A DNA stretch of 64,000 bases from Lepeophtheirus salmonis (lineage: Eukaryota; Arthropoda; Copepoda; Siphonostomatoida; Caligidae): NCBI RefSeq assembly GCF_016086655.4, contig NC_052144.2, positions 27,373,896 to 27,437,895 on the forward strand. The letters run 5' to 3'. This document shows positions 1-12,333 of this stretch, piece after piece. The position numbers and the translations under genes are program-made. Numbering within the stretch: position 1 is the first letter of the stretch; each line of letters begins with the position of its first letter. A model generated the notes under the pieces. The model was not told the DNA's origin. It saw only the letters and a list, made by a program, of their open reading frames with translations, and ran no database searches.

Positions 1-645
1 CTTCAGGTGATGTTGTTATAAATTTTTCATCTCTGTGGATCAAAACCTTGTCAACTGTGAAGATCTTCTTGTCTAAGAAGATCTTTTTAATCGATTGTTA
101 ACTCTTCAAGTAATTAATGACCTTTTTGCATCTTTCAAGCATTATGGTCTTCATCTTGTCGGCCAGGAGATGTTTTGGAGTCCTGACAAAGCTCTTAAGG
201 CCTAGGTTATGATAAAATGACCTCCAAATGGTGATTTTTTCAGCGAAGCGGTGCATTGTTGCTGTTGGAGCTTCCTTGATCTTGGCCTCCAGGGACTTGA
301 AAAAAGTTTCATCAAGCTTCGAACCATTTCCTCACCTTCTTACCTTCCTTTTGACTCCTTTCTCATTTTCCTTGGTCACCTTATTGTTCCGGACTGTCCT
401 CACGGTCACACCGACAATGACTGAAACTATTTTTGGATCAACATGCACGTCGAGAAGATCAAAACATTTTGCCTCTTTTATTCCTGTTCACTCATTTTTT
501 GTCCGATTTTGATCAAATCAAAACAATGCGCAAGAAAAACAACACATGTATCGAAACATTGATTGAGATGTCATCTGAAACCTTAATTTATGTAAAAAAA
601 TAACAATTATAATTATGGGGAAAATTTCCTTTTCGCACTCTGTAT
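1..645 (-). pseudogene. Mariner-like transposase remnant, N-terminal part (cut by window edge)
   Basis: On the minus strand, broken frames read as the DNA-binding half of a mariner-family transposase. VSVIVGVTVRTVRNNKVTKE (about 420-360) matches the helix-turn-helix recognition region of the family, followed by a basic linker and, nearer position 1, further broken coding-like sequence. Several stops and frame changes interrupt it. The upstream edge near 620-645 carries sequence (cgcactctgtatattta) that looks like a terminal inverted repeat read backwards, but its partner lies outside the window. The open frame on the plus strand at 228-512 is only the shadow of this remnant. The family call is from protein pattern recognition; the exact subfamily is not known. 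Confidence 0.6.
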
Positions 646-842
646 ATTTAAAAAAATATACATACATAAATAATAGGGACATTTACCGGTTGGAAACTTG
701 ACGCTTAAACTTGTTATACTGATTTGAAAGGTTCTTTGTGAGGAAATTAGACTATTTGTATAGGTAGCCATATATCTTGAACACCTGCTGCTTTTTGATT
801 TTTTAAATCAGCCACGAAATGTCATAACAGCAAGATTAAAGA

Positions 843-1452
843 CCTATGGTATAAACTCTTCTTCTTGCAGGTCACACTCTAACAGAGGTGGTCAGACCGA
901 TGTTAATAGCTCATAAGACAATCTACAATGTTAAGAAGAGGCTAAACCATAACAAGATCATATAGAGGAATGAGGTTTCCGGAAAAAGACCACCATTAAT
1001 GTGGAATCCCTCAAGAACGCCTCTGATTTTGTTCCAGGAGTGTTACAGCTCACAGCAGCCATATACATAGACGTTTACAAGGCAAACCTGCTCCCTTAGG
1101 TCTAAGAAATTTCCCCATTGGCAACGTTGTCTTTCAGCAAGATAGGTCCCCTGCTCACACTGCGAAAATTATCCAGACCTTCTTACCTAACGACATCACA
1201 TTCTGGAACAAGAGAATATGTCCACCATACTGTCTGGATGTCACTTCCCTCCACTTATCTTTCTGGTTGCATATTGAGAGGTGGATCTGTAACATCTGTC
1301 ACCTAATCTTTGAAGCTATGAACACCTCCGTCGACGAAGAGTGGGCTGTCATGGACCCACACTTCTTTGGTAATACTTTCAACTCATATTGCAAGATTAA
1401 TACTTTCAACTCTTTTCGCAAGAGACTTGTCTCCATCTGTCAGTACAAATAG
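843..1452 (+). pseudogene. Mariner-like transposase remnant, C-terminal catalytic part
   Basis: Degraded mariner transposase on the plus strand. A short helix-turn-helix-like piece (AHKTIYNVKKRLNHNK, near 910-955) is followed after a short damaged stretch by the diagnostic catalytic block FQQDRSPAHTAK (about 1130-1170). This block contains the second catalytic aspartate. Then come a WPP/SPD-like block (around 1217-1260) and the family tail, ending FRKRLVSICQYK with a stop at 1450-1452. The frame changes at least twice, so no intact protein can be made. The distance between the DNA-binding piece and the QQD block is much shorter than in a complete mariner, so the central region with the first catalytic aspartate is missing. 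Confidence 0.78.
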
Positions 1453-4400
1453 AATAAATTAATTTTATATTTGTTACGAATCAGAGAAATATTAATGCAA
1501 ATTTTAGTTAAATGTATAATTAAAGAATAGGAGGCTATTTTATTTCTTCTTTCCAAGTTTGTAAGTTTCATGTTTCCATCCGGTATAGTGATGAGTTTAC
1601 AATCGTAGTAATTCGGAACTCGTATTTTAGAATAATCCTTCACTTCTCGTGTATAGCTCTTTTTATTAAATTATATATATATAAATCAAATCAATCAATG
1701 GGGCGTGAGCAAACTAAAAAATAATTATAACGCTAGATGGTGTAATCACGTATAGCTCTGTTTATATAAATGATAAAAAGAAAAACTACAGTGAATAGGA
1801 TTTATACAAGCAACAACAGCCAAAATGTCACAAGGTCGCAATAGTTGAGTTTGATCCATTGATTCTAAATATTGCATTAGTGTTTCTTTATCATCCTCAG
1901 AGCCTTCAGAAAATGGCTATAAATTTTTTTATAGTTTTGGCTATTTTTAAGATTTAAAGCTTTTTTCAGTGCTTAATTTAGAAGATATGGATAAATTATA
2001 AAAATATATTTCAAATTCTATTGTCAAAAAAAACAAACAAAAAAACAACAATTTTGAAATGTATTTATCATATTAAGAGAGAGAGACAAAAAAAAGAGGA
2101 TGTAGAACTCAAAAACAGTAAGTCCCTCTTGAGAGTGAAATCTCTAATCCGACATAGGTGTTCATAAATGGAAGAGTCTGCAATTGAAAATTGGACTACT
2201 TTTGTACTATGAGGGATTAAATTCCTAATCAATTGGCTCTGTCTGCTAAAATTGAATAGGAAAAATGAAAGATCCTCTCCGGGGACACCCTGTGAATGCG
2301 ATTCAGGAATATTCATGTACTTGTACAAAATGTGCTGGTTGGAAACCATGTGCATTTATTCTTCCTAAATACATTTGAATCGAAAAATGAGTGACAAGAG
2401 GACGGAGAGGATATGAGGTAACACTGAAGGATATATTTATCCTGATGATGATGAATTTTGAAGGAAGATTTGTAGAATACTTTGGACTCAAAAGAATTCC
2501 ACTTCTATGAAATTGATAAAATTGCTATTTGAATTGATTATTGAATCTATCGTAACCACTCATTGAAAATAAATTCAATTGATTAAGAAAAAAATCAGCA
2601 TCTTTATTCATATTTTAACATAAAGGTATCATTTATACTATTTATTGCATTAAGTTAGTTGGAATCTAGATGAGAGGCCTTGTTATCAAATATTTTTGAC
2701 TTCAAGCAAAAATGACTTTAACTCTAATCATAATGAAAACATTATAAAAATGGGATTGGAATCTTTCAACAAGATAATTATTCTCGAAAAACTATTAACT
2801 TAGAATATTTTTTTACCTATGAAACATGTTCGAATCATTCTATGATATAATATATATAAAATGCACTGAGTTATTTTGATACAAATGAGAATCTAAAGTC
2901 TGACAGTTTCTTTTTTTCGAAACATCGTACGTTAATGCTTAATCCTCTTAACCATTAGTTTATAAATCTATATTTAATATAACTTTAAACAACAAAGATA
3001 AATGGCCTTTATTTACAATTTGTTTTATGGTAAATCGATGGTAGTATCTTAATTCTTTTGCCTAAATATCCCATAAGAAAGGGTAATATAGATTTGAAAA
3101 TCCATAATTTCAATTGATTTTATAACTAGCAAAGTATTTTTCTATGTGATTGAAACTTTACAGAGCATGATTTTATAAACAGGAACAACTTTTGATAAAA
3201 TGTCTACCCTAGTCACAAATAATATATATAATAAAATTTCAAACCAATTATATATATATTCAGTATTCTAGAGCCCTAACATATTATAAATGATTTTGAA
3301 TCACGTTATTTACATCTCACACCCCATTTGAATGACGAAACATAACGACACGCAACTAAATAAATGTAAATAAACACGCAACTTCTTATGTAATTTATTT
3401 TCTCATTTGAGGAGGGTTACCATACCTATCTTGCGTGTACATGCTTAAGCATTTATATAGGTACATGTATACAGGTAATCCCCATGGTAGTAAAACCTGT
3501 AAAATGAGCGAATTATTTTTCAAAGTTCACTTTTTTGAATTTACCTTAATTTTTTTTAGTATGGTTAGTCAATAAAAACATTTTATTAATCACAAATTAT
3601 TTAAAATAATGTATGCCAGAGAAGATATTTGTAAAATAACTATAAAATTTAACCTTACTCGAGTATTTAATTCATTTTAATCTGTTCATTTTTATACTTT
3701 AAAATTTAAATAATCGGAACTTAACCAATATTTATTCAGCAACCTTTTTAAATGCACGTTTGTATGTTAAGTAATTAGGCAAAATTATACGTTTCTATTA
3801 TATGAATATTTTAGTATCAGAAAAACTCATTAATAACTACAAAAAAATTTATTTACCTCAATATATAGTTGTTTTTTTTAATAATTTATTATCATAATAT
3901 AAAAAAATATGATATGAGGGGGAAATAACACACTCTATGGCCCGAAATCATTTGGTGTAACTGCTATTTATCACTTATTTACTTCCAAAGACAATCACTG
4001 CTATATTATTTATTCACCATTTTTAAAATGAATTACATACATTTGTATATTTCGTAAAATTAAAACCTACTTATAGTATTTTGTTCTATACTGTATTATA
4101 ATATTTTGTTATATTTTATTAAAAGAATTGTTATAAATTTGTATTGGTCTATGATAGCCAAAATTTCTTCATATAAATAATAAAAAGGCCACAAAATATA
4201 ATTTATAAAGGACGAGGGATCAACAAGAAATAGTATTCCTGTTCTTTTGGAAACGGACCATAAGTATAATACAACTTTTAACAATGTATATCTTATCAAA
4301 AATAATAAATTATGTTATACCCATTACGTATCAAGCGACAGCTGACAACAAAATATATAGGGCATTTTTTTGTGCTACATATGTATATTATATTGTTGAC

Positions 4401-5470
4401 ATAGCCGTATTATTCGAATATTAATTTCATTTCACATATATTAACAAAATTTGTCCCCACGTTAGAAAAGTGATTTTTGGAGTAACTTAATTTATTTAGG
4501 AAAACAATTCTTACGATTTATCATTTTATGTATTGAATGAGCTTATATAAAAAGTTCTACCTATTTTTTTTTCTTTGAGTTTCAGGAATAATTATTTGTT
4601 TGATTTTTTAAGTTAATATTTTTTAAAGCATATATTGTGACAAAATCTGATAATCAATCATATACATTTATTGAAACTTATAAAGTTTCATAGCCCATAG
4701 GCTACGATTAAGTATTTAAAACATTACTTTATCATTTCTGAAAATGAAAAGTTATGAGCCGTAAACTAAAATCCACCCATTTGACCTCACACCCCATTTA
4801 ATCCCCACCTCAACTTATATTGTAACTATCCTTTGTCTTTTATTCTTCAAGTTCAACTTGAGTTGCAACTAAAACACATTTCCAATCGTATTAGATTTGG
4901 TTATACTCAAATAATTATAATTTTATTTTTAATATATTGTTAATGAATATATTATTCGCAAAATTATAGGAACAATAGATGGTCTGGCATTAAGACTCTG
5001 TTTATAATTATCAATAAGAATATGTTCTTTGCAAATGTTTTCTGCATTAAATCAAATTTATAATAATACCAGACTCTGTTACTAACTTTTATATTCTTAG
5101 CTACATAAATATAATTCTAAATATTATAAATAATTTAATAATTTTTTTAAAGGTCTTTATTTTACATATACATCATAATAATCTGATAATCGGAGAGTAT
5201 TCGATGAAGGAGTATAAAAGATAGATTGAAGAGTTATTTTATAAATCAAACATTCCTTCATCAAAAAGAAGCAACTTGGAGATGGACTTGCCTCAATTTC
5301 TACTATACTGCCTTAAGTTTACAAGAAGATTTTTCTTAGTTTAATTCTGATCTCGGATGTTGGTTGGAGGTGTTGTATTTCCTTGAACAGGATTTTGAAG
5401 TTGATTTTTCTTGGAACAAAAATGATAATTTCACAGGGGGTCTAATTTTTTTATTGGGGCAGCTTATAAA
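1453..5470. other. AT-rich stretch without recognisable gene
   Basis: Long AT-rich sequence with many A and T runs and TA microsatellite bits (for example 1671-1683, 3248-3261). Stretches at 2090-2480 are less biased, but the open frames there (minus strand, under 100 codons) show no family motif or codon pattern. A phrase around 4333-4352 (gacagctgacaacaaaata) recurs at 9334-9352 as a weak dispersed repeat. I see nothing else to annotate. Confidence 0.6.
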
Positions 5471-5475
5471 ATTAT

Positions 5476-6320
5476 GTGATTCGTGACTCTAACACAGCAA
5501 TCGACGTAATACATCAAAATAGGGGAAAGAAGTATTTCTTTAAAAATGGTGAAAAAACGGTAAGTGTGGAAAGGGAAGCATTGGAGAATAACATAATTTC
5601 GATTCATGATGTTAAATGTGATGATAATTTCTCAAAAGGGAAGCTATTCTTTCCTTTGCAACGGAAAGCAGCCGCACACTTTATGTTGACTCCTTTCCCT
5701 ATGAAAATGGCTTCATTCAAAAAAACATCTACTGAAGCCATCACTCTTCTTTGAAAATATCTCTGTATTCTAAGTGTAAAGGACAAAAGAACAAGCCAAA
5801 TAATGAATTTCACCCAAAAGGATTGCCGATGACAGGAAATTCACTGCCCAAATTCTAGTTGCTACGGGTTAGATAATAATATTAAATGATTATTGCCAAG
5901 CCTATAGTATAATGTTCAATTCAGTTGTTAATACTGAATGTCTGTTTCTGCTGTTATTGAGGAAGTTTGTTGCATGCAACTTAAAAGGACATTTAAACAC
6001 CTTGTCAAACTAAAACTCGGCAATAATTCTTTTTGGACTCCCCAACAATTAGTTAATTCCTTCGAAGAAGGCTAAAGCAATCGGGTTGGGCATACTTAAC
6101 TCCGAGTCTTACATTGCAAAAAAGGTTACCTTGAAGGCACCAAGGGATAGCATGGAGTTAAGAGGCATACTTATTGCAACTGGTCAAGATATATGGCTTT
6201 AGATTTTAAAATCCTTCAGGACAGTTCATTGACGTTCGATATAGCGTTGGATATTGTACGGTGTTTTCCGGGAACTCTATAAAGTCGATTAAAATTTTAA
6301 ATTGGATTATCAAGGACTTC
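5476..6320 (+). other. Unrecognised, less AT-rich stretch with 92-codon open frame
   Basis: The stretch from about 5460 to 6320 is more complex than its surroundings. It starts with an open frame at 5476-5754 (92 codons, internally K/F/S-rich, ending in ITLL) whose initiation context is poor. A second coding-like part at 5940-6200 reads in broken frames (for example KAKAIGLGILNSESYIAKK). No family motif, signal peptide or membrane segment is evident. It could be a decayed transposon or an old retrocopy. I do not assign a function. Confidence 0.25.
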
Positions 6321-6689
6321 AATGGCATATAAATAGGTCAATGTTAGGTACTTAGTTTTAGATTTCTGACTTATTGGGTATTTTAAGTTTTTCTTTGTTT
6401 TTTGTATTAATTAATTTTTTTACTGTTATTTATTGTATAGCTTTTTAGTATATTTTTATAACTAAAGAGGTCTTTGTCTTTCTGAATTAATTTTAAACTA
6501 CAATGTTTATTTATATTTTTACAAAATGTAATTATCAAATTTCTTATGATATATTTAAAAAAAAATTATATACAGGTTGCAAACTCCAATGAAAACCAAC
6601 AGGATAATTAAAAAAAAAAAAAGGATTTCCTCCTAAAGTAATCATCCGATTTTAATAAAAACCAATGCCAAATTGAAGCTGAATAAAAA

Positions 6690-7340
6690 AACTATAGCTC
6701 GGAAATGGGATCAGGTATTGATGAGAGTCTCTTTTAGCAGATCCTGCAATTCCTCCTGTATCCTAGACATCAGGTCAGATTTTGTGTTCAAGAGGATATG
6801 TTAGTTTGACCCTCAACTACAACCCACAAAAAGAAGTATATAGTGCTGAGAATGTTGAGGCCGGATGCAAAACATTGGGGTCCATTATGAAACACAAAAA
6901 TATATAATAAACACGTTTTCTTTGAAGTTTGGCATGGATCAGTGTCTTGTTACCTGACAAACGGCCTCCCGGATGCAACTTCCTAAATCCATGGTTTGAA
7001 AATATCTTCCGGAACCTTTATGTACTCATTGGCATTGAACTTGAGGCCACTGGTAAAAAATATGGTGGCATCAAGTGAATTTCTGAGTTTATGGTTCCAA
7101 ATATCATAACTGTTGCAAGAAATGTTGCCTGTTTCACTGTTGGTACAACAAATGGACTCATGGGTAACCATTTTTTATTTTAAGAAGTTTGCAGTCTCAA
7201 CATTGTTTCGTCCGGAACAGATCGCAACAAGAACAGTCTGCCTTTTCCACAATAGTGGAATAAATGGTTGGTTGATTGATAGCATTTTTTTGTCTAAGGC
7301 TAAATACTTCTGGCTAGCCGCCCAATATAAAGTATAACCT
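6690..7340 (-). pseudogene. Mariner-like transposase remnant, internally deleted
   Basis: Read on the minus strand, the N-terminal helix-turn-helix is at about 7260-7180 (AICSGRNNVETANFLK). Next comes the strand before the catalytic block (FFTSGLKFNANEYIKVPEDI, about 7070-7000), then FKPWI, a stop, and VASGRPFV followed by a degraded QD block (about 6985-6940). A decayed PPN.PDLNPLDYYVWG-like stretch continues toward about 6800, and the C-terminal tail (RNCRIC) ends near 6700. The DNA-binding part joins the catalytic half with the middle missing. At least one in-frame stop and several shifts show it is dead. The family assignment rests on the order of these blocks, which matches mariner transposases. 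Confidence 0.72.
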
Positions 7341-8760
7341 GTGGATGCGTGAAAAGATCGTTGTTAAACAACGCCTGCACACTGCATATCATAAGACCTA
7401 CGAAAAAATTTCTTTCATGTTCCCCATTAATATTTCTTTATTAGAAGAACTGTGTAACACAGTATTCTTTACGTATTCCATCTGGATTTTCCCAAAGCAA
7501 TATTTTTATTTCCTTTTTATTGTTAAGTTAATATATAATACAAGGGAAAAATATTAATAATGGAGGTTGTTGGATTTTGTGGCTTAGTTCCAAAAAAATA
7601 AGATCTAATATAAAATCTTTCTTATATTTACAATGTCGTATGTGTTTCAAAGCTCCCACAATGTGTTTATTGATATTTCTATTTTGCAATTTTATTTCTT
7701 ATTTCAGCATGCACGTTCATGTATGTATATTATTACTTATTTTCTCCTTGAAATATTTTACTCTTAGAAAAACTAAGAAAATAAACCCATAAAAGTAATT
7801 TGGTTTTCTCACATGTAGTTCTTATTTAATTTTATAATGTCTGGGAATATAAATACAAAAGAAGTTGAATTGATATTTTGCTGATTTAAAAGTTATATTT
7901 TATTGTATTCATCAATAAAGTTTCAATGGAATATTGCTAAACTATTTGATTTCTTTCAAAAATCGAAATTGAATACATGGATAACACGAATAGTAGGGGA
8001 AATTTATTCCGTGGATATAATGGACTGTCAGCAAAACAGCAGCTTGATACTTATTTACCGGGGTTTTTCTTCATTAAATTTCAGTAGTATTAATTGAATC
8101 ACGTCATTTTTTTGGAAAGTAATTCATTTATTTTTATACTAACTTTTTTTTATATTAGAAAAAGCGATTTATTTAATGTTTTTCTAACGATTTTTAATTA
8201 AAATATATTGAAATATTAAATTATATAAACACATGTCAAATGGAACAAATTAACAAAAGCCAGTGTTATGTATGTTCTAGTAAATACTAAATACAGTTAA
8301 AACAAGTCCAATAAATGGTTGTAATATAAATTGTACTGTTTAATATCTTAGGCAGTAGTACCGTCACAGCTAACAAATAGACGTAATGTAAACATACTTA
8401 GCAGGTTCTCTGTACCTGCTATGTATGTTTTAGGTTTTGAATTTTTTTAAATAATGCATTTGACTTAAAAACAAAGTACAAAGAACCTTTTAGGAACCCT
8501 CATAAATCCTTTCGAAAACTTTGAAAGTTATTACCAACTTATAGAACATTTTGATAAGATTATCAAACGTACTAGTAAATATGGCGTTATAGTTATGACT
8601 AGCAGTGAATGCCCGTGTTTTAGGGGTGAATAAAGGGAATAGAAACAAAGAATGAGTATACAAAAAGAAAAAAATAGGGAGAGGGATGTTGAAAGAGACA
8701 AAAGGATAAGAGGAGAAAGATAGACAGGTAGAAGGAGAGATATATAGAAAGAGAGAATAG
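7341..8760. other. AT-rich stretch; purine-rich run at its right end
   Basis: No supported gene. Short open frames at 7345-7557, 7577-7792 and 7903-8097 are rich in F, I, K and Y as expected from AT-rich random sequence. From about 8637 to 8766 the plus strand is almost entirely A and G (a GA-rich tract of about 130 bases), directly next to the dispersed repeat that starts at 8761. Confidence 0.55.
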
Positions 8761-8910
8761 AAAGGAAGTTTTATTTATGTCAAAAATGACATCTTAATAA
8801 CCCCAAAGGCAAAAAAAAGTATATTAAGAACATGTATGGTTATTTTATAAGTGTACTTGCTAAATTTCAGACTGATCTGATTGACCGTTTTGGATTCCAC
8901 ATGTGAAAAA
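8761..8910 (+). repeat. Dispersed repeat family A, copy 1
   Basis: This stretch aligns in the same orientation with 43871-44005. Shared segments in order are a gtcaaaaat-containing start, cttaataacc, a ggc-plus-A-run, acatg, cttgctaaatttcagact (one base different at 43.9 kb) and gttttggat. Identity by eye is roughly two thirds to three quarters. It has no coding potential. In both copies a purine-rich tract lies immediately to the left, so the tract is probably part of the repeat. Confidence 0.6.
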
Positions 8911-10220
8911 AAACCTGACTTATAAATAAATATAATATGTGGATATGATGATATATTCTAAAAAAAGTAACAATTTTATTTTTGAATAGAAACAGACCAT
9001 TTACATTTTTTTATTTTAAAACTCTTATTATATTAGTAAGAAAATGAAAATTCTTCCGTTTTGAGGATCTATACGTCAATGCCACTGACAAAATATAAAC
9101 AAGAGTAGTATTTGTAATTGTATAAGAACAAGTATTAGTTATAAACTCTCTGCTTTGTTCTCTAGAAAGTCGAGGAAGTTCATCCGAATTCACAGCAAGA
9201 TGGATAGAGTTTTCAAAAACTTTGAATGCAATCTTTGTCTCAATAGTTTTTGAGCTGAATTTACAAAAAAAAAACACAACATTTTCTCAGAATGCATTGG
9301 ATACTTTCCTCTCGCAACCCGTTGCCAATTATCGACAGCTAACAACAAAATAGACTGTATACTTTGGTTTTAGTGGTGTAATTCTTTTTTAATGACTAGC
9401 TGCAACGTTATAATTAGGATAATCAGTCATTGAAATTTTAGGATTGTGCTTGTTTAGCTCTCCTTTAAAATCATATCAAGTGTTTATTTAAGCATATAAG
9501 TCGCTATTGACCCGTATAATTTAATGAAAACATATTTAATATATAAATATAAATGGATCTGTTTGTCAATTTACATAATCTCTTATCAAATAATCGATAA
9601 TTTTTTTTTAATATAAGTGATGATTTTGCAGATTAACATTAAATATCACATTTGAATTAGTTGAAAAGTCTTATAAAAGAGTAGAAATTGGCAAAATGTA
9701 AAAAAAATAAACAGTTTAAAATTAGAAAGGGAAACACGGTGTTATCGTTCTTTTTAATTCATTACTAATACATCGTTTGGTATTAACATTTTTCTCTGAA
9801 AAATAAATTCCTCCTTACTTTTTTGTGATCTTTTCAAATATATTATATTTATATTTAAGTACAATTTTAAAATATTGTCCTTGAAGTAATGTTAAGTTAT
9901 TGTTAACTAATTAATTACTATTAAATGTTGAAGGTTCTCCTGTCTATATCAATATTACACTTTCTATCTCGAAAATAATATAAAAGGTAGATGATATTAA
10001 TAAGGATATTACTTCATTAGTTTCTTTAGTCGCACCTTCGCTTTCTTCCTGCTCTCTACGATCTGTTCATCCCTAGAGAATGTAGGAAAAATAAAACTGT
10101 AATATTTTATCCTCAAGCTTAGGATTTTTTATCATTGATTTCTTAGATTTTCTTTAGCTTATACTAATTACGACCACAATACGTTTCACATATATATATA
10201 TATATATACTTATATGGTCG
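8911..10220. other. AT-rich stretch without recognisable gene
   Basis: No supported gene. The minus-strand open frame at 9011-9277 shows no motif. Around 9330-9352 the sequence shares a short phrase with 4333-4352. A TA dinucleotide microsatellite lies at about 10190-10207. Confidence 0.55.
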
Positions 10221-10530
10221 GTCAACAAAAAAGGGAGCTAGACATATTTTCCTCAAATTCGGGTATACATTACATTTTTATTCTTTGAACTAATAAAAAA
10301 TATTCTTATAAACCACTTGGAGAGCCGGAAGTTGTACTTTAAGGCGTCAAAATTAATCATTACTACACATAAATGAGAAATTGTCGTTATAATTTATTTG
10401 AAAGTTCATGTCATAAACAATATGTGTCTATCAAATCAAATAAAAGTTTTCAACTATAGGTATAAGCCTTGGGTATCTTAAATCATACCCCAAATTAAAA
10501 TACAAATCCTATAATTGACTCAAATATGCA
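10221..10530 (+). repeat. Dispersed repeat family B, copy 1
   Basis: This segment aligns collinearly with 47961-48295 (inside the hAT element) and 58081-58423. Shared landmarks in order are a ctaga/agctag motif, ttttcctcaaa, a central block ttgtacttaagg-like preceded by a purine-rich gag/ggag cluster, gggtatctt(a), and caaatcct(a)taattgac. It is AT-rich and non-coding, about 310 bp in this copy. No terminal inverted repeats or poly-A tail are obvious, so the class is unresolved. Confidence 0.65.
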
Positions 10531-10620
10531 AATTAAACATTGGGATTTATGTATATATGATCAAAAAAATACAAATTAGGGTTTTTTCATTTAAGTGTTG
10601 TGTAAGTTCTTACTTATTTG

Positions 10621-10752
10621 TTACAGTCCAGTTTTAGGACCGCTTCTTAAGACTTTCATTCCTACGGACTGTGAGTACTAGAACTGATTAAAAAAGAAGA
10701 AATAAAGTTGAGTGACGTCCTCAAGTACTGAACTTCATAAGTTTTTTTGGAG
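10621..10752 (+). repeat. Dispersed repeat family C, copy 1
   Basis: Matches the reverse complement of 24765-24916 over about 130 bp. Shared landmarks in order are agt(c/t)ttaggaccg, a cttac(a)..cgg block, aactgattaaaaaa(g)aagaaat, gacgtc, and a gaactt(c/t)at.agttttt end. A third, shorter copy is at 63655-63715. The presence in both orientations shows it is an interspersed repeat; its class is unknown. Confidence 0.65.
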
Positions 10753-12087
10753 CGAGAGTGTTTAAAAAAAAAAAAAATGAATATAAATTTAACAAAAACA
10801 TTTTAATTATATTCTATATATAAAATAAATTTTCCTATTTTCATAGGACAATCAATATAGCCTTTTTTATCCTCTTGTCTACGATGGGAAACCAAATCAG
10901 ATTTAACATTTCTCTTTTCTGAGAAACATTAATCATTTAAAACAAAATATATTTTGTGTGTTTTATTTCTACCGATTTTGTTTAAAATCTGCAATCAGAT
11001 ATTATTTGTTGTTGCTAATTCCTTTAAATATATGAGTAATATATTGTAGCTATACTAAACAGTATTAATTATTCAATGTCATATTAAATATGTAACATGC
11101 AATCGCATGTTCAATTTAAAAAAAAAAGTTCAGCTTAAGTTTCATGATTTCTTTATTGATTAATGTTTTCCCATGTTTAAATGAGTCAGCTACATTTCTA
11201 AGGATTTAGTTCTTTTAAATTACTTGTTCTATTTTTTAAACCCTTTGCCGATTGATTTATTATTCAAATACATGGCAATTTCTTGGTGCAAGAAATTCTA
11301 AAAAATAACATTTATCTTTTTGTAAAATAACTACAACTGAGATAATATAAACTCAATATAGTAGCCTGTAGTCTTCAGAGAATCAGCTGTCGATATTTGA
11401 ATTTGTCATAAATCATTATCAAACTTTTTTTGGAGAAGAATCAAGACAAATATAAAGCACATGGACCAATCCTCTTGGAGAGCTAAATCTTTAATTTTAT
11501 CCATGAATCCTTTTCATTCATCCCCGTCCCTGAAGTTTATAAACTCCCTTTCGCTCTGTTGTCTTGGTCTCATCTAATTTGTCAACTTGACATAAAAATA
11601 AATCATTATTTGAGCCCAATATATATCAACTCATTATCTCCAGAGGATTTGAATCCCAGTCTAAGCCCTCTTAAAATATCTCTCTTTTGTAGGGCTTAAT
11701 TTTTTCTTACAGACAGACGAAATATCGTGTCTGCCGCAAAAAACAAAAAATACACTGAAAACGAGATATCTCGTGTAAAATCTGTCAATTGGATAATACA
11801 ATGTTCATCAAATATGATGATAAAAATAACTACATTTACTAGGACTTTTCATAATTTTACACAAAACCATTACTTTAAAAAATACAATGGAACCCACTTT
11901 AAAGATAAATTACCACATCTATTATAGGTGTACTCGCAATATCTCAAATATGAATGACTAGTTTTTTTTTCAATGGAGGAAGAAATCCTGAGCTTCTTTG
12001 AAAAGTTATGATACATTAAGAAAATAAATTCATTGTTTAGTATTTTTCTGAATCCCTCACAAGTAACGTTTTTAATTTTAAAATAGT
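10753..12087. other. AT-rich stretch without recognisable gene
   Basis: Mostly A/T runs. The plus-strand open frame at 11727-11927 has no motif. Nothing else is supported. Confidence 0.5.
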
Positions 12088-12333
12088 TTAATTTCTTATT
12101 TTAATGGCAACATAAAGCAATCTTTTAAAGTTGCAAATGTTTCTCCAAAAACTCATCAAAATATTCATCATTCTATAGCTTTGCAAATTAATTTTCTTCG
12201 CGGAGTCTTTGGTCTCTTCCACAAATTGGTCAAATTGTTGCTTCAAGTATTTGATGCTGCTTGCCCTCTCCGAAATGTTTTTGACATTAGAAGCAATTAT
12301 TGTAATGATCTGTAGATTTTCTTGTCTTGACAT
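12088..12333 (-). CDS. Hypothetical 81-residue open frame, helical protein
   Basis: This is the only short open frame whose base composition and protein look somewhat gene-like. It starts MSRQENLQII on the minus strand with a purine at -3, and is predicted by eye to be largely alpha-helical and charged (for example KQQFDQFVEETKDSAKK). The C-terminal third is hydrophobic and basic. There is no signal peptide, zinc-binding cluster or known motif. It could be a single-exon gene, an exon of a larger gene, a retrocopy fragment or chance. I do not recognise a family. Confidence 0.25.
   Translation of the reverse strand: MSRQENLQIITIIASNVKNISERASSIKYLKQQFDQFVEETKDSAKKINLQSYRMMNILMSFWRNICNFKRLLYVAIKIRN

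Noticed and set aside
4318..9375. Shared phrase cgacagctgacaacaaaata at 4.33 and 9.33 kb as a repeat family
   Set aside because: Match extends for only about 20 bases with weak flanks; too short to separate from chance in this composition.
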